Positions 1 through 5,532 of a stretch of 6,300 bases of DNA are shown here, in pieces. Each line of letters begins with the position of its first letter. Within the stretch, counting starts at the first letter, position 1. The stretch is from NCBI GenBank assembly GCA_003159055.1, contig PMLH01000599.1, positions 736-7,035 on the forward strand, written 5' to 3'. The notes beneath the pieces were generated by a model that was not told the origin of the DNA, searched no databases, and was given only the letters and a program-made list of their open reading frames with translations. A program made the position numbers and the translations under genes. The stretch comes from Myxococcales bacterium (GTDB lineage Bacteria; Myxococcota; Polyangia; Fen-1088).

Positions 1-998
1 ATCATCATCATCGCGTGCGGCAAGGACCGGCCGCCCATCACCAGCGTCTCGAGCACGTTGTCGAACATGGACGAATCGCTGCCGCTCTGGTCAACGACCG
101 GATGCAGGTGCTTGATGTCGTCCCCAAACAGCTCGGACGCGAGCATGCTCTCGCGCGCCCCCATCCAGTTCACGTTTCCGCGCAGGGTATTGATTTCGCC
201 GTTGTGGGCGATTACGCGGTAGGGATGCGCGCGCGACCAGCTGGGGAAGGTGTTGGTCGAAAAACGCGAGTGCACGATCGCCAAGGCGGACACCACCGAG
301 AGCTCGGACAAGTCCGGGAAGAAAGAGTCGAGCTGCTCGGCGGTGAGCATGCCCTTGTAAACGAGGGTGCGCGACGAGAGGCTTGCGACGTAAAACAAAT
401 CGCGGCCGGCAACATCGCTGGCACGCACAAGCTTCTCGGCCAAGCGACGAACCAGGCACAACTTGCGCTCGAAGGCGGCGACGTCCGCCAGGCCTTCACC
501 GCGCGCCACGAAGACTTGGCGAATCTGGGGGCGCGAAGCCATGGCGCTGTTGCCAAGCCCGTTGGGATTGACCGGCACGTCCCGCCACCCAAGGACTTTC
601 TGCCCAAGCTGGGTGATGGCCTGTTCCAGGATTTCCTCGCAGCGGGCAGCCTCGAGACTGTCCTGAGGCAGAAACACCATTCCGACACCGTACTGCTCAG
701 CCGCTGGCAGAGCGATGCCGAGCGCCGAGGTTACATTGCGCAGAAATATGTCCGGAATCTGGAGCATGATCCCCGCGCCGTCGCCCGTGTTCTCTTCGCA
801 GCCGCAGGCGCCGCGGTGGGCCAGGTTCTCCAATACTTGGACGGCATTGCGAACAATCTGGTTCGACTTGCGCCCTTCCACGTCCACGACCAACCCTACG
901 CCGCACGCGTCGTGCTCGTACTTCGGGTCATAAAGGCCTTGTGACCGTGGATTTGATGGGGTTTTGTGCGGCGGACGCTGGTGGTCGCTACTGTTCAT
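1..998 (-). CDS. gltB: Glutamate synthase large subunit, N-terminal part (runs off left edge)
   Basis: Reverse-strand translation gives 332 residues of the GOGAT large subunit, which uses glutamine amide nitrogen to convert 2-oxoglutarate to two glutamates. This part is the class II (Ntn-type) glutamine amidotransferase domain. The nucleophile is Cys32 in EHDACGVG, so residues 1-31 form the propeptide removed on maturation. Further family motifs are LAHRGACGCEENTGDGAG (59-76), RFSTNTFPSW from Arg245, and AHNGEINTLRGN, whose Asn266-Gly267 form the oxyanion hole. About 1,200 residues (rest of this domain, central, FMN-binding and beta-helix domains) lie outside the window. The ATG at 998-996 is the first start before the propeptide; a weak AAGG sits 10 bases upstream. 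The gene diverges from a GlnR-like regulator. Whether the enzyme uses NADPH with GltD or ferredoxin cannot be told from this piece. No frameshift is seen. Confidence 0.96.
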   Translation of the reverse strand, partial: MNSSDHQRPPHKTPSNPRSQGLYDPKYEHDACGVGLVVDVEGRKSNQIVRNAVQVLENLAHRGACGCEENTGDGAGIMLQIPDIFLRNVTSALGIALPAAEQYGVGMVFLPQDSLEAARCEEILEQAITQLGQKVLGWRDVPVNPNGLGNSAMASRPQIRQVFVARGEGLADVAAFERKLCLVRRLAEKLVRASDVAGRDLFYVASLSSRTLVYKGMLTAEQLDSFFPDLSELSVVSALAIVHSRFSTNTFPSWSRAHPYRVIAHNGEINTLRGNVNWMGARESMLASELFGDDIKHLHPVVDQSGSDSSMFDNVLETLVMGGRSLPHAMMM

Positions 999-1242
999 GG
1001 TTTGCTTGCCTTGGGGCTCGGAACCAAAGCCCGTCTATATACGTGAGGCAAAGGCTAGCGTCCGCCCGTTGTGTTATCAATCAACGCCCCACGAAATCGG
1101 TGAGAGTTTCCTCCGCAGAAATGAATTAGAAACATTGTGGACACATGGCCACCACCGCCAACCCAGTCACGAAACATTTCTCCCTGTTCGCACCGCTAAT
1201 TTACTGTTGCCCAGCAGCGTGCTGGGTTATGTTTCGTCCACG
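999..1242. promoter_or_regulatory. Divergent control region between gltB and the GlnR-like regulator
   Basis: These 244 bases hold no convincing gene and must contain the gltB promoter and probably that of the regulator operon. The region is more AT-rich than its flanks. A TATATA at 1036-1041 could be the -10 element of gltB on the minus strand, but no good -35 is seen. TAATTT at 1197-1202 is a weak -10 candidate for the plus strand. GAAAC pentamers occur four times: plus strand at 1129-1133 and 1171-1175, minus strand at 1106-1110 and 1231-1235. GAAAC is a half-site in actinobacterial GlnR operators, although the full GlnR spacing is not visible. GAAACATTTC (1171-1180) is a short inverted repeat. 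Calling it a control region is safe from layout; the individual sites are tentative. Confidence 0.6.
1210..1226 (+). repeat. 7-bp perfect inverted repeat just upstream of the regulator start
   Basis: CCCAGCA (1210-1216) and TGCTGGG (1220-1226) are perfect complements around a GCG loop, ending 16 bases before the ATG at 1243. It could be a stable hairpin in the 5' leader of the mRNA or a dyad operator for autoregulation. The bases between it and the ATG have no Shine-Dalgarno-like sequence, so the dyad sits where ribosome access matters. No T-run follows, so it is not a typical intrinsic terminator. The sequence symmetry is certain; its role is inferred. Confidence 0.5.
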
Positions 1243-1935
1243 ATGCGAGCACTGGTTGTAACTTCCAAGCCCCAACTGGGCGCAGCCGAGCCCGACTCTC
1301 CTGCCGCGGCACTTCGCGACCTCGGCTGTGAAGTTGTCGCCGTTGGATATGACCTTGACGAGCTGCCCGACGACATCGAGCACGTCCGGCCTTCGGTTGT
1401 GGTTGTCGACGCGGGACCACACCTCGAGGTCGGACGAGCGGTGGTTAAACGGGCCAAACAACTGTCCACCTTGGCTGACATCCCCATTCTTCTTTGCATC
1501 GAGGTCTCGCGCCTGGCCGGCCTCGACCCAGAGCTTGGCATGGACGATTTCGTCCTGTCGCCCATCGTTGGCCCAGAGCTCTATGCGCGCGTGCGCCAGC
1601 TCGACTGGAGGCTTTCCTCGTTCTCGGCCGCCGGCCGCATCAAACTGGGCGACTTGGTTATCGACACCGTCGCTGTCGAGGCGACCTTCCGCAGCCGCGT
1701 GCTCAAGTTGCCGCGTCAGGAATTCCAGTTGCTGAAGTTCTTGGCCGCTGGCGCCGGCCGCGTTTTCACGCGCGAACAACTTCTGTCCCGCGTCTGGGGC
1801 TACCGCTACACCGGCAACACCCGCACGGTCGACATTCACGTGCGGCGTCTACGCGCCAAACTTGGCACCGGCGCCGAGATGATCGAGACTGTCCGCCACG
1901 TCGGCTACAAGATGAAATCGCCGGCGGTGCCCTAG
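1243..1935 (+). CDS. OmpR/PhoB-family regulator with degenerate receiver domain, GlnR-like
   Basis: A 230-residue DNA-binding regulator. Residues 1-121 have the receiver fold but lack most phosphorylation residues: the N-terminal acidic pair is replaced by Thr7-Ser8 (ALVVTSKP), the conserved Thr by Ile86, and the conserved Lys by Ser106 (FVLSP). Asp56 in VVVVDAG aligns with the phosphoacceptor. Residues 132-226 are a complete winged helix, with LPRQEFQLLKFLA, RVFTREQLLSRVWG and the recognition-helix region RTVDIHVRRLRAKLG. The degenerate receiver with a retained Asp and an N-terminal Thr, and the wing-domain wording, resemble actinobacterial GlnR, which works without a partner kinase. Adjacent divergent gltB supports a nitrogen role, but this is inference. 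No histidine kinase gene is next to it. The frame is open back to 964, but ATG 1243 starts the first beta strand directly. There is no clear Shine-Dalgarno. Probably first gene of an operon with pheA and fabI. Confidence 0.88.
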   Translation: MRALVVTSKPQLGAAEPDSPAAALRDLGCEVVAVGYDLDELPDDIEHVRPSVVVVDAGPHLEVGRAVVKRAKQLSTLADIPILLCIEVSRLAGLDPELGMDDFVLSPIVGPELYARVRQLDWRLSSFSAAGRIKLGDLVIDTVAVEATFRSRVLKLPRQEFQLLKFLAAGAGRVFTREQLLSRVWGYRYTGNTRTVDIHVRRLRAKLGTGAEMIETVRHVGYKMKSPAVP

Positions 1936-1941
1936 GCGGAG
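1935..1941 (+). promoter_or_regulatory. Ribosome binding site deciding the GTG start of pheA
   Basis: GGCGGAG begins at the last base of the regulator's stop codon and ends 4 bases before GTG 1946. No ATG occurs near the start of the conserved domain, so this site supports the GTG. The spacing is slightly short. Confidence 0.55.
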
Positions 1942-1945
1942 CCCA

Positions 1946-2839
1946 GTGCGCAAAGCGAAAACAGGCAACAAGACAGGCAAAAAACGGAGAATTCGAGTCG
2001 CCTTTCAGGGCGAACGCGGCGCATTCTCAGAGGAGGCCGCGCGGCGGATCCTCGGCGAGAAGATTGAACCGTGCCCCAAGCGCGAGTTCGACCTGATGTT
2101 TGAAGCCGTGATCCGCGACGAGGCGGACTGCGCAATGGTGCCGATGGAAAACACCCTCGCCGGCTCGGTCATCAAGAACTACGACCTGGTGGCGGACAAT
2201 GACCTGGAAGTCATCGGCGAGGTGATTCTGCGCGTAGCCCACCACCTGATCGCGGCCAAGGGCACCAAGCTCGCCGACGTACGACGGGTCTATTCCCACC
2301 CGGTTGCGCTCGCCCAGTGCGAGGACTATTTGCGTAAGCTGCGCGTCGAGGTCCCGACGCTGGAAGTGCTGCCGGCCTACGACACCGCCGGGGCGGTCAA
2401 GCTGGTTCTGGAAAACGGCCGCCGCGGGGAAGCGGCAATTGCCAGCCGCATCGCCGCCGCGACTTACCACGCGCAGATTCTCGCGGAGGGTATCGAGAGC
2501 AATCCGCAGAATTTCACGCGCTTCTTCGTGATGGCCCGGCCTGACCGGCGCAAGAGCATCCCGCTCAAGGTGCGCGGCAAGGGACTCAAAACCAGCATCG
2601 TTTTCCGCACCACCAACAAGCCGGGCGCCCTCTTCCACGCGCTGGAGGCGTTCGCCAGGGGCAAGATCGACCTTACGAAGATCGAATCGCGACCGATCGT
2701 TGGTCGGCCGTGGGAATACTCGTTCTATCTGGATTTCCTGGGCGATCGGAATACGCCGGCGGCGCGCAAGGCCTTGGCCAGCCTGACCATGGTGGCCGAA
2801 AGCCTGCGCATCTTCGGAACCTATCCGCGCGCCGAATAA
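1946..2839 (+). CDS. pheA: Prephenate dehydratase, monofunctional, with ACT domain
   Basis: This 297-residue cytoplasmic enzyme converts prephenate to phenylpyruvate with loss of water and CO2, the committed step to phenylalanine. The catalytic domain spans about residues 17-200: VAFQGERGAFSEEAA at the start, the PMENTLAGSV substrate loop (66-75), YSHPVALAQC (116-125), and the hallmark TRF (191-193) in NPQNFTRFFVM, whose Thr is essential in the family. An ACT domain follows (about 215-292) with GALF (227-230) and ESRP (247-250), the motifs for phenylalanine feedback binding. There is no chorismate mutase domain, so it is the stand-alone type. The lysine-rich tail at residues 3-14 is extra. 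It starts 10 bases after the regulator and fabI follows after 15, so all three are probably co-transcribed. Feedback inhibition by phenylalanine is expected from the intact ACT motifs. Arogenate dehydratase activity cannot be excluded from sequence. Confidence 0.96.
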   Translation: MRKAKTGNKTGKKRRIRVAFQGERGAFSEEAARRILGEKIEPCPKREFDLMFEAVIRDEADCAMVPMENTLAGSVIKNYDLVADNDLEVIGEVILRVAHHLIAAKGTKLADVRRVYSHPVALAQCEDYLRKLRVEVPTLEVLPAYDTAGAVKLVLENGRRGEAAIASRIAAATYHAQILAEGIESNPQNFTRFFVMARPDRRKSIPLKVRGKGLKTSIVFRTTNKPGALFHALEAFARGKIDLTKIESRPIVGRPWEYSFYLDFLGDRNTPAARKALASLTMVAESLRIFGTYPRAE

Positions 2840-2854
2840 CGAAGCATAGCCACC

Positions 2855-3742
2855 ATGTTGACCATCGACCTTCGCGGAAAGCGTGCACTGGTCGCCGGCG
2901 TCGCTGACGACATCGGGTACGGGTTTGCGATCGCCAAGGCTCTTGCGGAAGCGGGTGCGACGATCTGTCTCGGCACATGGCCGCCCGCACTCGGCATCTT
3001 CCAGACCATGCTCAAACGGGGCAAGCTCGACGCCTCGCTGGCACTTGGGAGTGGCGGCAAGCTCGCGTTTGAACGTATCTACCCGCTCGATGCGGACTTC
3101 GACTTGCCCGACGAGATTCCCGCCGAGCTGCGCGCGAGCAAGCGCTACCGCGATCAAGGCGACGTCAGCATCCAAGGCCTGGCCGACAGGTTGGTCGCCG
3201 ACTTCGGCCCGCAATGCCTGGACATCGTGATTCACAGCGTCGCGAATGCGCCAGAAGTGAAGAAGCCTCTGCTCGAAACCAGCCGCAAGGGCTACTTGTC
3301 AGCGGTCGGCACCAGCGCATTTTCCTTGACCTCCATGGTTCGACGCTTGGGCCCCATCTGTCGCCCAGGCAGCTCGTTCCTCGCCCTGTCGTTCCTTGCG
3401 GCCGAGCGAGTGATCCCTGGCTATGGTGGAGGCATGTCAGCCGCCAAGGCCGCGCTGGAAAACGACACCCGCACCCTGGCGTGGGAGGCTGGTCGAAAAT
3501 GGTCGATTCGCGTCAATGCCATCTCGGCGGGGCCGTTGGCCTCTCGTGCGGCCACCACGATCGGCGACATCCAGAAGATGATTGAATATTATCAACAAGT
3601 TGCCCCGCTTCCCGAGGCCCTCGCCGCATCCGAGGTCGGTCACGCGGCCGCCTTTCTCGCGAGCCCGCTCGCGACCGGAATCACGGGAACAACGCTGTAC
3701 GTCGACAAGGGTTACCACGCCATGGGCACCCTGGGCACATAG
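2855..3742 (+). CDS. fabI: Enoyl-[acyl-carrier-protein] reductase (NADH), plant/chlamydial type
   Basis: A 295-residue short-chain dehydrogenase-fold enzyme that reduces trans-2-enoyl-ACP with NADH, the last step of each fatty-acid elongation round. The cofactor-binding start is GVADDIGYGFAIAKALAEAG (15-34). An insertion of roughly 60 residues after GTWPPALGIF (40-49), including YPLDADFD, is the mark of the plant, apicomplexan and chlamydial reductases and makes it longer than the roughly 260-residue E. coli FabI. HSVANAPEVKKPLLETSRKGYL (127-148 region) and the catalytic GYGGGMSAAKAALE follow, with Tyr190 and Lys198. The residue ten before Tyr190, normally the other active-site Tyr, is Phe180 (LSFLAAERVIPGY). 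SAGPL (224-228) and the final TLYVDKGYHAMG are typical. ATG 2855 begins at the first strand; the ribosome site is weak, suggesting coupling to pheA 15 bases upstream. Assignment is firm; the effect of Phe180 is unknown. Confidence 0.95.
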   Translation: MLTIDLRGKRALVAGVADDIGYGFAIAKALAEAGATICLGTWPPALGIFQTMLKRGKLDASLALGSGGKLAFERIYPLDADFDLPDEIPAELRASKRYRDQGDVSIQGLADRLVADFGPQCLDIVIHSVANAPEVKKPLLETSRKGYLSAVGTSAFSLTSMVRRLGPICRPGSSFLALSFLAAERVIPGYGGGMSAAKAALENDTRTLAWEAGRKWSIRVNAISAGPLASRAATTIGDIQKMIEYYQQVAPLPEALAASEVGHAAAFLASPLATGITGTTLYVDKGYHAMGTLGT

Positions 3743-3755
3743 TTGGTTGCCACCG

Positions 3756-3803
3756 GGGTTGCCGCGCCAACCCACATGTCGGAACGTGTGCGGGGGGATC
3801 CCC
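3756..3803 (+). other. Two abutting hairpins and a G/C palindrome in the fabI downstream gap
   Basis: Within the 101-base gap between fabI and the next gene, GGGTTG (3756-3761) pairs with CAACCC (3768-3773) around a 6-base loop. CACATGT (3773-3779) pairs with ACGTGTG (3784-3790), one pair being U-G, around the tetraloop CGGA. GGGGATCCCC (3794-3803) is a perfect palindrome. No T-run follows either hairpin, so an intrinsic terminator is not supported. They may mark the operon end, stabilise the fabI 3' end, or be chance in GC-rich DNA. Confidence 0.3.
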
Positions 3804-3832
3804 AAATTCAACATAAGGCGTATAGTGTGCGC

Positions 3833-3837
3833 AGGAG
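3833..3837 (+). promoter_or_regulatory. Ribosome binding site deciding a GTG start
   Basis: AGGAG lies 6 bases before GTG 3844, ideal spacing. It fixes this GTG as the start, and the resulting protein begins with a proper signal peptide. Confidence 0.75.
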
Positions 3838-3843
3838 TCGCCT

Positions 3844-5532
3844 GTGCCGAAGCAGCAGAGCCTACCTGGCATCCTGGCCGCCGCATGTGCGGTCATCATC
3901 TCCCTTGCCGCCGAGTTTGCACACGCGGCCGGTGCGGCCCAGGTCAGCGAATCACCCGTGGACCGGATGATCGCTCTCAACAAGCAGGCTTTCGTGGACA
4001 TCCAAAGCCAGCATCTCCAGGCCGCGAAGTATTGGCTCGACGAAGCGCTGGTCATCAGCGAAACCGCCGGGCTGGAACACGACGAGATGACGGCGCGAAC
4101 CTATGTACACCTGGCCGCCGTGGCGCTCGCCGGGCCGAGGGATCGTGACGAGGCTCTGAGGTATTTCGACCTCGCGCTCAGGATCAACCCGAACATCGCC
4201 GTCACGCCTGGGCTGGAAGTGGCCGGGTTGCGCTCCGCTTACTTGCAGGCTCGCCAGCAGGCCGGTCTGCCGCCGAATCCGGACCCTACAGCTCCGAATT
4301 TTGATCCATCACTGACCGGCAGCGGTTCGCTGGACATGAATGAGGTCCGACGCGAGGAGTCCCGGATTCCCGCAGCCAGCGACCAGCCCGCGTCGGCCAC
4401 GCCCCAGGACAATCGCACTCTTCCAGCGCCCGTGCGGGAAGCCTACGCCGCGGCCTTGCTCAAGGAGCCCGACCTGCCGGCACGCGTGCCCGTGCCGCTC
4501 TACTGTCCGTTGCCGCTCGATCTCCTGCCTGGCCAAGATCTGGTCGTTCGCTGCCTGACCCAAAGACACACGCGCAAATCTTCGGCGAGTTTTCACTATC
4601 GCCCCGACGGGCAACACACGCCCTTCGCGGAACTGCCGATGGATCGCAGCCCGAAGGGTTGGCTGGTGGCGGTACTGCCCGCCAGGCAGCTTGAAGGCAA
4701 GGCTCTGACCTACTACATCACGGCACAGCTTCCGAACACCGAGCAGCCGCTCTACTTGGCGTACCCGGAAGCCCCGCGTGCGCTCACGGTTCGCACCGAA
4801 GTCGCCGGCGAGGGCACTGAAGCGACGGTCACGCAGACCCACCCCCAAGCCACCTCCCCGAGCGGCATGGGTCAGCCTCAACGTCGCACAGTCGGATCAC
4901 TCTGGTTCGCCGTCGCAGGTGGCTCGGGCGTGGTCTACCACGGCGAAGAAACCGTCGACAGCAATGCAAGAATCCAAGGCACGAACAAGCCCGCGCCGGT
5001 GCGGGAAGGCTTCTCGCCGGCCAGCCTGCTTCAATTGGAGCCCGAGCTGGGCTACCAGGCAACCCGACGGCTATCTGTGTCGATTCTGGGCCGATACCAA
5101 TACGCGCCCAAAGAAGGCAAAAGTTCGACGCCGGCCGAAGGCGAGAAGGAGGTTCTCACGTCGGCGTTTGCCATCTTCGCGCAGGCCAGGCTTTCATTCC
5201 TGACGGTCGGCAATTTCCAAACCTACGCGTCTGGGGGCGCGGGCTTCGGACGCAGCTTCCTCGCGGTGATCGACCGAGACTGCGCTGCAGGAACCTGCTC
5301 ACTCGAACAGAGCGACACCCTGCATGGCGGGGCAGCCGCGCTGACGGCTGCGCTGGGCGTCTTCTACCACCTGAATCCCCGTCTCGGCGTGTTTGCCGAG
5401 GCCAAGGAAATTGCCAGCCTGCCCAAGTTCATGGCGCTGACGGAGCTCAACCTGGGATTGGCGGTCGCGACGCCGCTGGGCAGCTCCAACGGGGAACGAA
5501 TGACGGTCGCAAACCATGGATCCCAACCATGA
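3844..5532 (+). CDS. Exported TPR-like protein with C-terminal outer-membrane barrel-like region
   Basis: No specific function is recognised in this 562-residue protein. Residues 1-28 are a signal peptide: Lys3, a hydrophobic core (9-22) and an AHA cleavage site before Ala29. Residues 38-118 are amphipathic helices of TPR type (LNKQAFVDIQ, AAKYWLDEAL, RDEALRYFDLALRINPNI). Residues 141-215 are a Pro-rich linker. Residues 216-318 look like a beta-sandwich, with Cys221 and Cys237 and a TYYITAQL strand. Residues 349-546 alternate polar and nonpolar residues with many Gly and aromatics, as in outer-membrane barrel strands (YGLNP-type turns such as YHLNPRLGVFAEA at 508-520); Cys480 and Cys485 in DCAAGTC could form a loop disulphide. 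The layout recalls a family of uncharacterised myxobacterial envelope proteins; this is from memory. It overlaps the downstream kinase by four bases. An envelope scaffold or sensor role is speculation. Confidence 0.85.
   Translation: MPKQQSLPGILAAACAVIISLAAEFAHAAGAAQVSESPVDRMIALNKQAFVDIQSQHLQAAKYWLDEALVISETAGLEHDEMTARTYVHLAAVALAGPRDRDEALRYFDLALRINPNIAVTPGLEVAGLRSAYLQARQQAGLPPNPDPTAPNFDPSLTGSGSLDMNEVRREESRIPAASDQPASATPQDNRTLPAPVREAYAAALLKEPDLPARVPVPLYCPLPLDLLPGQDLVVRCLTQRHTRKSSASFHYRPDGQHTPFAELPMDRSPKGWLVAVLPARQLEGKALTYYITAQLPNTEQPLYLAYPEAPRALTVRTEVAGEGTEATVTQTHPQATSPSGMGQPQRRTVGSLWFAVAGGSGVVYHGEETVDSNARIQGTNKPAPVREGFSPASLLQLEPELGYQATRRLSVSILGRYQYAPKEGKSSTPAEGEKEVLTSAFAIFAQARLSFLTVGNFQTYASGGAGFGRSFLAVIDRDCAAGTCSLEQSDTLHGGAAALTAALGVFYHLNPRLGVFAEAKEIASLPKFMALTELNLGLAVATPLGSSNGERMTVANHGSQP

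Noticed and set aside
15..944. 309-residue plus-strand open frame
   Set aside because: It lies antisense to gltB, whose translation matches the glutamate synthase motifs throughout. The plus-strand product has no recognisable motif and is a GC-rich shadow.
964..1242. N-terminal extension of the regulator by 93 residues
   Set aside because: The extension would run through the control region and overlap the gltB start, and it matches no domain. The receiver fold starts directly at ATG 1243.
2027..3235. 402-residue minus-strand open frame
   Set aside because: It spans parts of both pheA and fabI on the opposite strand, both of which are unmistakable, and its product resembles nothing I know. 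Shadow frame.
3821..3826. TATAGT as -10 promoter element of the envelope gene
   Set aside because: It would start the transcript at about 3833, on top of the Shine-Dalgarno, and no -35 element is found at the right distance.
3877..3888. Lipobox around Cys15 of the envelope protein
   Set aside because: The sequence AAAC lacks the expected Leu/Val/Ile three residues before the Cys, and the hydrophobic core continues past it to a good AHA site, so signal peptidase I cleavage is preferred.
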